64,000 bases of DNA from Acidobacteriaceae bacterium (GTDB lineage Bacteria > Acidobacteriota > Terriglobia > Terriglobales > Acidobacteriaceae). Location: the NCBI GenBank assembly GCA_027449545.1, contig DAIDLI010000047.1, positions 1 through 64,000 of the forward strand. Direction: 5' to 3'. The notes beneath the pieces were generated by a model. It searched no databases and had not been told where the DNA came from. It saw nothing but the letters and a program-made list of their open reading frames with translations. Shown one piece after another: positions 27,199-37,630 of the stretch (positions are counted from its first letter, which is position 1; every line of letters starts with the position of its first letter). The position numbers and the translations under genes were made by a program.

Positions 27199-28770
27199 CT
27201 AGTGAGGCATTTGTGTGATGTCCCAACCTCCGCCCAGGGAGCGCACCAGGCCGACGCTGGCGGCGAACTGGCGCGTCTCCAGGCTGATAGCTGTGCTCTG
27301 ATCCTGTAGAAGTGTCTGCTCGGCGGTGAGCACCTCCAGATAGGTGGTCACGCCGCCACGGAAGCGCTGGTTCGACAGGTTGTAGGAGTTCTGCGCCGAA
27401 GCCACTGCCTGCTGCTGCACGGTCGCTTCCTGTTCCAGGATGCGCAGTGTGGAGAGCTGGTTCTCGACATCGTCGAAGGCCTGGAAGACGGTGTTGCGGT
27501 ATCCGTTGACCAGCGAATCATAGTTGAGGCGGGCGATATTGGTGATGGCCCGGCGCTGGCCCGCATCGAAGAGCAGTTCTGCGGCCTGGGCGCCCAGGCT
27601 CCACAGAGAACTCGGACCCTGAATCCACGTGCCCGGATGGGTGCTCTCGAACCCGCCGGTCGCCACAATCGGAATCGTCGGATAGAAGGCGGCGATGGTG
27701 ATACCGATCTGCGCGTTGGCTGCGGCGACGGCACGCTCGGCTGCGGCGATGTCGGGCCGGCGCTCCAGAAGCTGCGAAGGCACTCCCAGCGGAACATGGG
27801 GCAATGGCAGATCGAGCGGCGAGAACGGCATGCTGAAGGTAGAGAGATTCAGATTGTCCAGCGTGCCGATCGCGTGCTCGAACTGAGCGCGTGCCACGCC
27901 TACCTCAACCAGTTGTGCCTGCGTGTTCTCAAGCTGAGTCTGCGCCTGCGCCACGTCCACCGCCGTGTCGACGCCGCCGGTCAGAAGCCGTTGCGTCAGC
28001 TCGAGCTGGCGCTGCTCGTCGGCCACCGTATCGCGGAGCAGCTTGGCTTCGGAATCCAGGCCACGCAGTTGGAAATAGTCGGTGGCCAACTCGGCATGCA
28101 GCGTCAGATCCAGGTTGGCCATCAGCGCTCCATTGACCTGCGCATTGGCTTGATTCTCCTCCACGAGTCGACGGATGCGGCCAAAGAAATCCGGTTCCCA
28201 GCTAGCCTGGCCTTCCAGCAGGTAGACGTTGTTTTGGAGGTTCTTGGCAGGCAGGGCGCCGGGCTGATTGTAGGATCCGCGCGAGCGGCTGATCGAAGCG
28301 TTGGCGGAGACAGTCGGATAAAAGTAGGCGCGGGCGGCCAGAACCTGCTCGCGGGCGGCAAGGTAGTTGTCGAGCGCCTGCTTCAGTTGCACGTTATTCG
28401 CGCTGACAGCCTCTTCAAGTTGGTTGAGCCGCGGGTCGTTGTAGATCTCCCACCACTTGCCGCGGATCATCCCGTCGGAGGGATTGGCCGGTTTCCAGGC
28501 GCCGCCCTGCGGATTGGGTGGCGGCACCACCGAGGATGCGCCCGTTTCCTTGTAGGCGGCAGGCGCATGAAAGTCGGGACGATGATAGTTGGGTCCCACT
28601 GGCTTGCAGCCGGTCAAGACGAAGAGTCCCAGGGGCAGGGCGAGCAGAAGCCATCTGCGGCCAGCGGCCGGAGCCCGGCGCCGGCGGATTTCGGTTGCAT
28701 GGGCCGGCACAGAATCCCGGAGTTGTAAAGAGTGCCCCACTGTCCGTTCCAGGCGGTCGAGAACGCGCAT
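27199..28770 (-). CDS. RND efflux outer-membrane factor (NodT/OprM family lipoprotein)
   Basis: LTGCKPVGPNYHRP; WWEIYNDPRLNQLEEAV; LPHVPLGVPSQLLERRPDIAAAERAVAAANAQIGI. Confidence 0.93.
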   Translation of the reverse strand: MRVLDRLERTVGHSLQLRDSVPAHATEIRRRRAPAAGRRWLLLALPLGLFVLTGCKPVGPNYHRPDFHAPAAYKETGASSVVPPPNPQGGAWKPANPSDGMIRGKWWEIYNDPRLNQLEEAVSANNVQLKQALDNYLAAREQVLAARAYFYPTVSANASISRSRGSYNQPGALPAKNLQNNVYLLEGQASWEPDFFGRIRRLVEENQANAQVNGALMANLDLTLHAELATDYFQLRGLDSEAKLLRDTVADEQRQLELTQRLLTGGVDTAVDVAQAQTQLENTQAQLVEVGVARAQFEHAIGTLDNLNLSTFSMPFSPLDLPLPHVPLGVPSQLLERRPDIAAAERAVAAANAQIGITIAAFYPTIPIVATGGFESTHPGTWIQGPSSLWSLGAQAAELLFDAGQRRAITNIARLNYDSLVNGYRNTVFQAFDDVENQLSTLRILEQEATVQQQAVASAQNSYNLSNQRFRGGVTTYLEVLTAEQTLLQDQSTAISLETRQFAASVGLVRSLGGGWDITQMPH

Positions 28771-28772
28771 TC

Positions 28773-30020
28773 CTACTGGCCCCCTTCATTCTTGGTCGAT
28801 CCGGCTGCGCTCTCGGCCACGCGAGTTCCGGGGGCGCTGGAAGGGTGCACCACGGTGACCCGCTCGCCGTCGATGAGCGAGTCGGGCGGATCCTGGATCA
28901 CGGCATCGGTCGGCTTGAGGCCGGTAATGATTTGAATGTTGGCTCCGTCGTCTTCACCGATGGTCACCGGAACCAGGTGCGCGGTATGGCCGACCACCGT
29001 GCCCACGCGCAGGCCTTCGTGGCGAAACATCACCGCGGCGGCAGGCACAATGTAGCTCTGGGTGCTGACCGGCGCCGTGATGTGCACCTCGGCCAGCGAG
29101 CCGGGGAGCAGTTCACCCTTCCGATTATCCACATCAATCTCCACCAGCAGCGTGCGGCTGACGGGATCGATGGCGGAGGCGGTGCGCACCAGGTCCCCCG
29201 TGTAGGTTTCGCCGGGATGCTCGAGGAAGGTGAGAGGAATCTTCATGCCCGGCTTCACGTCCGGAGCGTAGGCCTGCGGAACATTGGTGTAGACGCGCAA
29301 GGTCTGAATGGCCTGCATGTGGAACAGCTCCGAATTGGTGCCGTTGTTGATCAATTGGCCGGTATCGACGTCGCGCGCGGTCACGATGCCATCGAACGGG
29401 GCATACACCTTTTCAAAGGACTGCAGCTCTTTGAGGCGCTGGACGTTGGCCTCTGCGGAGCGTACCGCCGCGGCGGTGGAGGCTGCCTGGTTTACGTAGG
29501 TGTCGGTATCCTGCTCGGAAACCGCGTGGTCCTTGACCAGATCGCTGTAGCGCTTGGCCTGGATGCGGGCATTGTTCGCATTGGCTTGCGCGCTCACCAG
29601 ATCGTGCTCCGCCTGCTGGAGTTGCTGATCCAGCTCCGGGGTGGCGATGACGGCCAGCAGCGCGCCCTTCTTCACGTGGGCTCCGATGTCGTAGTACCAG
29701 TGCACCAGGTAGCCATCGGTGCGGGCGTAGATCGGAGCATCGCTGTAGGCCGTCACATTGCCTGGCAGGGTGAGGCTGTTGTTGGGCGCGCCGGGTGTGG
29801 GGGGCTCCACATTCACCGTGGGCGGCGCATCGGCATTAGTCTGCTTGGCGAGTGCCGCATCGGAGTGCGACCGCCGCAGGATTCCTGTCACCGCCAGCAC
29901 CAACAGAACCACCAGCACCACCGTCAGCACCGTAAGGGCAAATCGAGGCGAAGGCGGTCTCTGATCGTCCGGGTGCCCGCTGCCTGCTGCCGGGGAATGA
30001 GGATTTTGATCGTGGCTCAT
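28773..30020 (-). CDS. RND efflux periplasmic adaptor (HlyD/MFP family)
   Basis: Single N-terminal TM; YLVHWYYDIGAHVKKGALLAVIATPELDQQLQQAE; APFDGIVTARDVDTGQLI; start reassigned to 30020. Confidence 0.92.
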   Translation of the reverse strand: MSHDQNPHSPAAGSGHPDDQRPPSPRFALTVLTVVLVVLLVLAVTGILRRSHSDAALAKQTNADAPPTVNVEPPTPGAPNNSLTLPGNVTAYSDAPIYARTDGYLVHWYYDIGAHVKKGALLAVIATPELDQQLQQAEHDLVSAQANANNARIQAKRYSDLVKDHAVSEQDTDTYVNQAASTAAAVRSAEANVQRLKELQSFEKVYAPFDGIVTARDVDTGQLINNGTNSELFHMQAIQTLRVYTNVPQAYAPDVKPGMKIPLTFLEHPGETYTGDLVRTASAIDPVSRTLLVEIDVDNRKGELLPGSLAEVHITAPVSTQSYIVPAAAVMFRHEGLRVGTVVGHTAHLVPVTIGEDDGANIQIITGLKPTDAVIQDPPDSLIDGERVTVVHPSSAPGTRVAESAAGSTKNEGGQ

Positions 30021-30024
30021 GCTG

Positions 30025-33000
30025 TTACTCCGGTCTCTCGTCAAGAAATTCATCCAGCCGGGCTGAACCTGCGCCGGCGCTGGCACGGCGCTTCTTTTCA
30101 ATGCGGCCGTGAATAAAGGAGAAGAAGGAAGGCACAAAAAACAGAGTGGCGACTGTCGCCATGAGCAGGCCGCCGATCACCGCTCGGCCCAGCGGCGCGT
30201 TCTGCTCGCCACCGTCACCGAGGCCCAGGGCCATCGGCACCATGCCAATGATCATGGCGCCGGCGGTCATGATCACGGGGCGGATGCGGACGAAGCCGGC
30301 GTTGAGCGCCGCCTGGCGGGCATCGCCCACCAGGACTTCGAGCTGCTCCCGCGCAAAGCTGACCACCAGGATGGAGTTGGCGGTGGCCACGCCCATGCAC
30401 ATGATGGCTCCGGTCAGCGCCGGCACGCTCAGGCGGGTATCGGTGAGGAACAGAAACCAGACGATGCCCGCCAGGGCGGCCGGAAGAGCGGAGATGATCA
30501 GGAACGGATCCAGCCACGACTGGAAGTTGACCACGATCAGCAGGTAGACCAGCAGAATGGAAAATGCCAGGCCGCTGAGCAGGCCGAAATAAGAGGTGTA
30601 CATGGTCTGGCTCTGGCCGCGCAAAATGAAATGCGAGCCGCGCGGCAGATCCTTCTGGTGGCGGGCCACGATCTTCTGGATGGCGCGAGTTACCGAGCCC
30701 AGGTCGGTGCCCTCCACGTTGGCGAAGACATCGATCACCGGCTCGATGTCGTAGTGGCTCACCACGCCCTCCTCGGCGCCCGGCGCAATCGTCGCCAGGT
30801 TGCCCAGTACCTGAACCGGCGTCGGGGCTCCCGGGGCAGTGGTGAAGGCCGCGCTGGAGTTGGCGGGCAGCGCCGCGCCCGGAGCATTAGTCGAAGTCGA
30901 CGCACCCGTCTTTAGCACCGTACCGGGGCCGGTTACGGTGAGACTCTTCAGGTCGGCCATGGTATCCAGCCGATACTGCGGGGCCATTACGTCGAGCAGG
31001 TAGGAGACACCATTGCGCGGATCGAGATAGAACTGCGGCGACGTCTGGAAGCTGCCGCTCAACGCCACCAGCATGCTCTGATCCACGTTTTGCTGGGTGA
31101 GGCCGGTGTCCTCCGCTAGGGTGCGGTTGACATTAATTGTAAGATTGGGCTCGTTGAAAGGCTGCTGAACGCGCGCATCAATCGCTCCGGGGACGTAGCG
31201 GATTTCGTTCAGCAGGCGTTCCGCCAACTCGTGGTTGGCGTACACGTTGTTGCCCACGATTTGCAGATCGATGGGGGCGGCGAGTCCGAAGTTGAGGATT
31301 TGGGTGACGATATCTACCGGGGTGGTGTAGAACATCACACCCGGATAATCGCGCCGCAAAACCTGGCGGATCTTCTGCACATACATCTGGGTGGGGGCAT
31401 GATGCTCGGTCAGCAGCACCTGGATGTCGGCATCGGCCGAACCCACCGGGGCCGAAGTCGAATAGGACAGGTTGAGTGAGGACGCGGGCAGGCCAATATT
31501 GTCCATGATGGTGAGCAGTTGATTGGCCGGAATCTGCTGGCGGATGGTCCTCTCGATGCGATCGCAGAGCGCGGCGGTCTCCTCAATCCGGGTGCCGGTG
31601 TGCGCGCGAACGTGCAGCTTGAACTGGCCGGCATCCACTCTGGGAAAGAAATCCTGCCCCAGCCAAGGCGTAAGGATCGCGATCGATGCGCCGGCGAAGA
31701 TCAGGAATCCAATCAGAAATGCGCCGGCGTGATCCACGCACATGGTGAGCATGCCCAGGTAGCTGCGGCGCATCCGTTCGAAGCCCCGCTCGAAGGCGGA
31801 CTGAAAACGGATCAAGGGATTGCGGCTGGTACGCCGCCGCGCTACGGCAGCATCGTCGTGCTCGTGCAGCATGTACTTGGCCATGGTGGGCACCAGCGTG
31901 CGCGAGAGCAGATAGCTGGCCAGCATGGCGAAGACCACGGCCTCAGCCATGGGCACGAACAGGAAGCGGGCTACGCCGCTGAGCATGAACATCGGCACGA
32001 ACACGATGCAAATAGCCAGCGTGGAGACCAGCGCCGGGGTCGCGATCTGCGCCGATCCTTCCAGGATGGCCTGTTCGAGTTCTTTGCCCTCTTCCAGATA
32101 GCGGTTAATGTTCTCAATGGCTACCGTGGCGTCGTCGACCAGTATGCCCACGGCTAGGGCAAGGCCGCCCAGGGTCATGATGTTGATGGTTTCGTGCAGC
32201 CAGTTGAGCACGATCAGGGAGCAGAGAATCGATAGCGGAATCGATATCGCGATGATCAGCGTAGAGCGCCAGCTGCCCAGAAAGATCAGGATCATGATCG
32301 CCGTCAGCAGGGCGGCGATGATTGCCTCGCGTACTACCCCGCTCACAGCCGCGCGTACAAAGATGGATTGGTCGGAGACGGCGCTGATGCGAAGGTTGCG
32401 GGGAAGCTCGCTCTTGATATAGGCCAACTTGTCACGCACCCCCTTGATGATGTCGAGGGTGGACGCAGAGCCGGTTTTGAGCACGTTCATCAGCACCGCG
32501 CGCTGCCCGTCCACGCGCACAATGTTGGTCTGCGGCGGATTGCCGTCCAGGACGTGCGCCACATCATGCACGTAGATCACAGTTCCGTGCACCGCCTTGA
32601 TGGGGAGGTTGTTGAGCTCCTGAATGGTGAGCGGCGCCGAATTGCTCTCCACCTGGTACTCAAAGTTATTGATCTTGATTGTGCCGGACGGCACGATGAT
32701 GTTCTGGGCCGCAAACGCGGCTGTCACATCTCCCGGCGAGAGCCCCTTTGCCTCCAGCTTGGCGGGGTCAAGATCGACCTGGATCTGGCGCATCTTTCCG
32801 CCATAGGGGTATGGAGTCTGTGCCCCTTCAATGGTGGCGAGTTGGGTACGGATGTTGTTGGTGGCCAGGTCATTCAATTGCTGTTCATTGAGTCCCTGCC
32901 CGGACAGTCCAAGCTGCAGAATGGGAACGCTGGAGGCGTTGTACTCAATGATGAAGGGAGGTGTCTCGCCGGGAGGGAGCTGTTTGAGAACCACCTGGCT

Positions 33001-33339
33001 GATGGCCGACACCTGGGATTCGGCCGCAGCAATGTCTACGTTGGGATGAAAGAAGATCTTGATGATGCCGACGCCAACCCACGACTGCGATTCGATATGG
33101 TCGATGTCATTGACCGTGATGGTCAAGCCGCGTTCACTGTTGAAGACGATGCGCTTGGAGATCTGATCCGGCGACATACCGGTGTATTGCCACACCACCG
33201 TAATCACCGGAATCCCAATGTTGGGAAAGATGTCCACGGGCATCGTCTCGATGCTGAAGACGCCGAGGATCAGAATGAAAAGCGCGAAGACGACGAAGGT
33301 GTAAGGCCGCCTCAGCGCAAGCCGGACAATCCACATCAT
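30025..33339 (-). CDS. RND efflux permease (AcrB/HAE1-like)
   Basis: MMWIVRLALRRPYTFVVFALFILILGVFSIETMPVDIFPNIGIPVITVVWQYTGMSP; GGLALAVGILVDDATVAIENI. Confidence 0.95.
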   Translation of the reverse strand: MMWIVRLALRRPYTFVVFALFILILGVFSIETMPVDIFPNIGIPVITVVWQYTGMSPDQISKRIVFNSERGLTITVNDIDHIESQSWVGVGIIKIFFHPNVDIAAAESQVSAISQVVLKQLPPGETPPFIIEYNASSVPILQLGLSGQGLNEQQLNDLATNNIRTQLATIEGAQTPYPYGGKMRQIQVDLDPAKLEAKGLSPGDVTAAFAAQNIIVPSGTIKINNFEYQVESNSAPLTIQELNNLPIKAVHGTVIYVHDVAHVLDGNPPQTNIVRVDGQRAVLMNVLKTGSASTLDIIKGVRDKLAYIKSELPRNLRISAVSDQSIFVRAAVSGVVREAIIAALLTAIMILIFLGSWRSTLIIAISIPLSILCSLIVLNWLHETINIMTLGGLALAVGILVDDATVAIENINRYLEEGKELEQAILEGSAQIATPALVSTLAICIVFVPMFMLSGVARFLFVPMAEAVVFAMLASYLLSRTLVPTMAKYMLHEHDDAAVARRRTSRNPLIRFQSAFERGFERMRRSYLGMLTMCVDHAGAFLIGFLIFAGASIAILTPWLGQDFFPRVDAGQFKLHVRAHTGTRIEETAALCDRIERTIRQQIPANQLLTIMDNIGLPASSLNLSYSTSAPVGSADADIQVLLTEHHAPTQMYVQKIRQVLRRDYPGVMFYTTPVDIVTQILNFGLAAPIDLQIVGNNVYANHELAERLLNEIRYVPGAIDARVQQPFNEPNLTINVNRTLAEDTGLTQQNVDQSMLVALSGSFQTSPQFYLDPRNGVSYLLDVMAPQYRLDTMADLKSLTVTGPGTVLKTGASTSTNAPGAALPANSSAAFTTAPGAPTPVQVLGNLATIAPGAEEGVVSHYDIEPVIDVFANVEGTDLGSVTRAIQKIVARHQKDLPRGSHFILRGQSQTMYTSYFGLLSGLAFSILLVYLLIVVNFQSWLDPFLIISALPAALAGIVWFLFLTDTRLSVPALTGAIMCMGVATANSILVVSFAREQLEVLVGDARQAALNAGFVRIRPVIMTAGAMIIGMVPMALGLGDGGEQNAPLGRAVIGGLLMATVATLFFVPSFFSFIHGRIEKKRRASAGAGSARLDEFLDERPE

Positions 33340-33653
33340 AGGACTTGAGCATCTCCTCGCCGCATGCCGGCGCTTTGAATCTTGAACCGGCGGTGGCCGG
33401 CACCCTTCGAAATCTGCAGAAGAGCGGTACGAGTGTTGACTCGCACGGCAGACGTCACTGCAACTGCGCCAGCGAGGACCGGCTCCTTCGGCTCCCCAAC
33501 TACCGGCGAAAGTTCTATTTTAATCGAACGTTCAAAATCGGAGACAGAAAGACCCCGAGGCGCAACGATCCCTGTTGTAACTGACGTACCTGAAGGCAAA
33601 AAAGACACATTTTCCGGTCTGGCGTCGTCCCCCCCCCGCGGGGGCTTGTCCGC

Positions 33654-34166
33654 TCAACCTTCCTGGAGCAGGCGCTCGATCGCCGGCCCCAGCCCCGCGG
33701 GCTTGGCTGCCGGGCCATACCGAGCCCTCACCCGGCCCTGCCGGTCCACAAGGAATTTGGTGAAGTTCCACTGGATCCGGCCCCCGGTGAGGAGGCCCAG
33801 AAGGCCTGGTTTGCGCGCTTTCAGAAGACGATAGAGGGGGTGGGCGTCCGGGCCGTTGACCTCGATCTTGGCGAAAACCGGAAACGTGACGGCGTAATTG
33901 AGCTGGCAGAACTGCTTGATCTCTGCTGCTGTGCCCGGCTCCTGGCCCGCGAACTGGTTGCAGGGGAAGGCCAGGACGTGGAAACCCCGCTCCTGGTAGC
34001 CGCGGTAAAGAGCTTCGAGCCCGCCGAGTTGCGGGGTAAAGCCGCACTGGCTGGCTGTGTTGACGATGAGCAGGACCTCGCCCCGGAACTTGCCCAGGCT
34101 GACGTTCGCGCCATCGAGCAGGGGCGCGGAGAAATCGAAAACCGAGATGGGAGCGGACATGGGCAT
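33654..34166 (-). CDS. Glutathione peroxidase family protein
   Basis: GEVLLIVNTASQCGFTPQLGGLEALYRGYQERGFHVLAFPCNQFAGQEPG; IQWNFTKFLVD. Confidence 0.94.
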   Translation of the reverse strand: MPMSAPISVFDFSAPLLDGANVSLGKFRGEVLLIVNTASQCGFTPQLGGLEALYRGYQERGFHVLAFPCNQFAGQEPGTAAEIKQFCQLNYAVTFPVFAKIEVNGPDAHPLYRLLKARKPGLLGLLTGGRIQWNFTKFLVDRQGRVRARYGPAAKPAGLGPAIERLLQEG

Positions 34167-34511
34167 GGCGCAGCGCGGGCTGCGCCCGCCGCAGAGCCTC
34201 CATTGTACGAGCCGCCGCGGAAAACTTGCTGAATGGTGTGGGCGGATTGCGCCGAAACCGGGGTCCGGTCCGTTAGACTGTGGAATGGGTCCCAACCAAC
34301 CCTAGCCGAACCGGGTCATGGGTCCTTTTTATGTCCGCTCGAGGCCATGCGCGCGGCGGCAGGATTTTGGAGGAAAGAGGGAGTTTCGAACCGCGCCGAG
34401 GCCTGCCGGAGCTGGTCTGCCGCAGATCGGCACCCGGGAAGCAGGAACATCCGGGGTGTTAGAATCATTCTTTCCTTACGTGCAGAACCAGAATGATCAG
34501 CAATTGAGGGT

Positions 34512-37500
34512 GTGCATATTTTTCCCGTGAAGCCGAACCTTGGACCGCACCAGAACTTGTGCTCGCCGCAGGGCTGCAGCCCGGTGAAGATCAAGCACAC
34601 TTCCATCGGCAAGCTGCCGCGGAGGACGAGCGCCGCCGGCGTGCTGCTGTTGCTGAGCATGCTGGCCGTCGCGCTCCCGGCGCGCAGCCAGGACGCGCTG
34701 GCCGCACCGGCGGGACAGGGGCAGTCTTCCCAGACGATCCAGGAGATCCGGGTCATCGGCAATCGCCGCATCCCCAAGGAGACCATTCTCGCCCGCCTGT
34801 TCACGCACGTGGGCGATGTCTACGATCCGGTCTCGATCGATCGCGACTTCAACTCGCTGTGGAACACCGGCTACTTCGACGATCTGCGCATTGAGCGCGA
34901 AGACACCGCCCGGGGCATCATCCTCGATATCTTCGTGCGTGAGAAGCCCGATATTCGCGAGATCAATTACAAGGGCATGAGCAGCATCACCCAGTCGGAC
35001 GTGCTGGACCGCTTCAAGAAGGAGCACGTGGGACTGACGGTGGACAGCCAGTACGATCCCACCAAAATCAAGCACGCCGAGACCGTCCTCAAGGAGATGC
35101 TGGCCGAGCACGGCCATCAGTTCGCCACCATCCGGACTGAGGTGAAGACCATTCCCCCGGCCTCGGTGCAGGTGAACTTCAACATCAAGGAAGGACCGGT
35201 CGTGAAGGTCGGCAAGATCACCTTCACCGGCAACACCCATCTGGGCGCCCGCTATCTGCGCCGCTCGATGAAGAACCTGCGCCCCATCGGTATTCCCTAT
35301 TCCATCATCTTCGAAGATCTGTTCCCGCGCACCTACGACTCTTCCAAGCTCGAAGAGGATACCGAGCGCGTCCGCCAAGCCTACCGCGACAAGGGATACG
35401 CCAATGCCGCGGTCGATCAGCCGCATACCGTCATTCACGACCAGGGCGGTTTGAACTGGTTTACCTTCCGGCCCAACAAGGGCAAGCGCATCGACATTCT
35501 GATGCCCATCGAAGAGGGCAGCCGCTACCGCCTCGGCCACATCACCTTCACCGGCAATAAGGCCGTCACCAACGAGAAGGCGCTGCGCGCCACCTTCCCG
35601 ATCAAGGACGGAGACTGGTTCAACGCCACCGAGGTCGGCAAGGGCCTGGATAACCTGAAGAAGGCCTACGGCCAGCTCGGCTACATCAACTTCGGCGCCA
35701 TTCCCCACGTTGAGTACAACGACCAGAAGCACACCGTCTCTCTCAACATCGACATTGACGAGGGCAAGCAGTTCTACGTCTCGCGCATCGAGTTCCAGGG
35801 CAACACAGTAACCCGTGACCGTGTGATCCGCCGCGAACTGCTCCTCGACGAAGGCTCCGTCTACAACTCCCAGTTATGGGAGATGAGCTTGCTGCGACTG
35901 AATCAGCTCCAGTACTTGGAGCCGCTCAAGGTGGACCAGGACTCCGAGGCGCACCAGGACCCGGACAATGGAACCGTAGAACTCCTGTTGAAGGTCAAGG
36001 AGAAGGGCAAGAACTCCATCGGCATGAACGGCGGCGTGAGCGGCCTTTCCGGCGCCTTTGTGGGCCTGAACTACCAGACCAACAACTTCCTTGGATTGGG
36101 CGAGACGCTGAGCGTTCAGGCCAACCTCGGCTCCATCCAGCGGCAGTTCATGTTCGGCTTCACCCAGCCCTACATTCACAACCGCCCCATCAATATCGGT
36201 TTCCAGATCTTCAACGACAAACAGGACTACAACGCGGCCAAGAACTATCAGACCTCGACGGGTACGTCGATCAATCTGACAGACGCCGAGAAGTCGCTGA
36301 CACAGAACTATAACCAGGCGTCGACGGGCTTCAACTTCTCGGTCAGTTATCCGCTGCGCCGCCACGCCTTCCAGCGGGTGGGCTTCACGTACTCGCTGAC
36401 GCGCTCTACGATTGACGCCTTCAGCGTGGCCTCCCAGTCGTTCTTCCAGACCATCGCGTTCCGCTCGGGCATTCAGGGATCCAACCCGCTGGCTGGCATC
36501 GTCAACAGCGGCATTTCGCTCAGCTACAGCTACGACACGGTCAGCGATCCGATCCGCCCCCGGGGCGGGCAGCGGCTCGCGGCGGTTTTCCAGGCGTCGG
36601 GCATCTGGGGCAATCTGCGCTACATCTCGCCCATGGTGTCCTACAGCCGGTACATGCCGATCCACTACCTCCATATCACCCCGACCGGCCGCGATATTCT
36701 GGCGGTGCGGGCGCAGCTCGGCTATATTACCGGCTTCGGCGGCGAAGTGGCGCCCCCCAACCAGCGCTACTACTCCGGCGGCGAAGCCGACCTGCGCGGT
36801 TTCGATATCCGCGGAGCGACGCCCTACGGCTACGTTCCCACCCGCATCCTCTTCCAGTTGACCAACCCCGACGGGAGCTGCGTTCCGCTCAACGTGCAGA
36901 ATCGCGCCCTGGGCAACTGCGTTGAGGTGCCGCTCCCAATCTATGGCATCGCCTCCATTGGCGGCGATACCAACCTGACCACCAACCTGGAATATCGTAT
37001 TCCGGTGGTGGGGCCGTTCACGCTATCGTTCTTCGATGACTTCGGACTCGACGCCGCGCTCAGCCACAGCAACCTGCAGCAGAGTCCCGAGGGCTTTGCC
37101 TCGTTGCTGGCCCCGCTGTACGGCTGCCCCAACTTCAGTACCACCAGCATCACGGGCTGTTCGGGCGGCATTCCCGGCTCGCAGGTCGGATTCCGTGAAA
37201 ATATCCGCCCGGTGGCCGGCACCAACATCGTGCCCCGTATGTCCACCGGCATTGAGTTGGGCGCCATGATGCCCATCATCAATGCCCCCATGCGCATCTA
37301 CTACGCTTACAACCCGATGCGCCTCTACGAGAACCCGTATTGCAACGAGCCGGGCGCAGGACTCCACCAGTTGAGCTGCTCCTCCTCGCTTATCACCCGC
37401 GCCATGTTCCCCCCGGGCGGCGCTGGAGACTACAGCTACCAGCAGGCCATCCAGGCCTACGGTACGCAAAACGTCTTCCGCGAACCACGCAAGACTTTCC

Positions 37501-37526
37501 GCCTAAGCATCTCGACAACCTTCTAA
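34512..37526 (+). CDS. bamA: Outer membrane protein assembly factor BamA
   Basis: POTRA repeats (IQEIRVIGNRRIPKETILARL...), C-terminal barrel, RGFDIRGATPYGYVP, terminal aromatic F. Confidence 0.92.
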   Translation: MHIFPVKPNLGPHQNLCSPQGCSPVKIKHTSIGKLPRRTSAAGVLLLLSMLAVALPARSQDALAAPAGQGQSSQTIQEIRVIGNRRIPKETILARLFTHVGDVYDPVSIDRDFNSLWNTGYFDDLRIEREDTARGIILDIFVREKPDIREINYKGMSSITQSDVLDRFKKEHVGLTVDSQYDPTKIKHAETVLKEMLAEHGHQFATIRTEVKTIPPASVQVNFNIKEGPVVKVGKITFTGNTHLGARYLRRSMKNLRPIGIPYSIIFEDLFPRTYDSSKLEEDTERVRQAYRDKGYANAAVDQPHTVIHDQGGLNWFTFRPNKGKRIDILMPIEEGSRYRLGHITFTGNKAVTNEKALRATFPIKDGDWFNATEVGKGLDNLKKAYGQLGYINFGAIPHVEYNDQKHTVSLNIDIDEGKQFYVSRIEFQGNTVTRDRVIRRELLLDEGSVYNSQLWEMSLLRLNQLQYLEPLKVDQDSEAHQDPDNGTVELLLKVKEKGKNSIGMNGGVSGLSGAFVGLNYQTNNFLGLGETLSVQANLGSIQRQFMFGFTQPYIHNRPINIGFQIFNDKQDYNAAKNYQTSTGTSINLTDAEKSLTQNYNQASTGFNFSVSYPLRRHAFQRVGFTYSLTRSTIDAFSVASQSFFQTIAFRSGIQGSNPLAGIVNSGISLSYSYDTVSDPIRPRGGQRLAAVFQASGIWGNLRYISPMVSYSRYMPIHYLHITPTGRDILAVRAQLGYITGFGGEVAPPNQRYYSGGEADLRGFDIRGATPYGYVPTRILFQLTNPDGSCVPLNVQNRALGNCVEVPLPIYGIASIGGDTNLTTNLEYRIPVVGPFTLSFFDDFGLDAALSHSNLQQSPEGFASLLAPLYGCPNFSTTSITGCSGGIPGSQVGFRENIRPVAGTNIVPRMSTGIELGAMMPIINAPMRIYYAYNPMRLYENPYCNEPGAGLHQLSCSSSLITRAMFPPGGAGDYSYQQAIQAYGTQNVFREPRKTFRLSISTTF

Positions 37527-37540
37527 GGTGGATCCGAATG

Positions 37541-37582
37541 CAACAGAAAAGGCCGCTCCCCGGAGCGGCCTTTTCTGTTGCC
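37541..37582. terminator. Near-perfect 42-bp bidirectional terminator
   Basis: GCAACAGAAAAGGCCGCTCCC / CGGAGCGGCCTTTTCTGTTGC between convergent genes. Confidence 0.85.
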
Positions 37583-37630
37583 CGACGAATTGAAACGGTC
37601 AGGAATAGGTCGAAAAAACCAAACCTATGC

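Noticed and set aside
33336-33608. 90-aa minus-strand ORF upstream of the RND permease as a possible regulator
   Set aside because: No HTH or recognisable domain; likely non-coding leader/promoter region.
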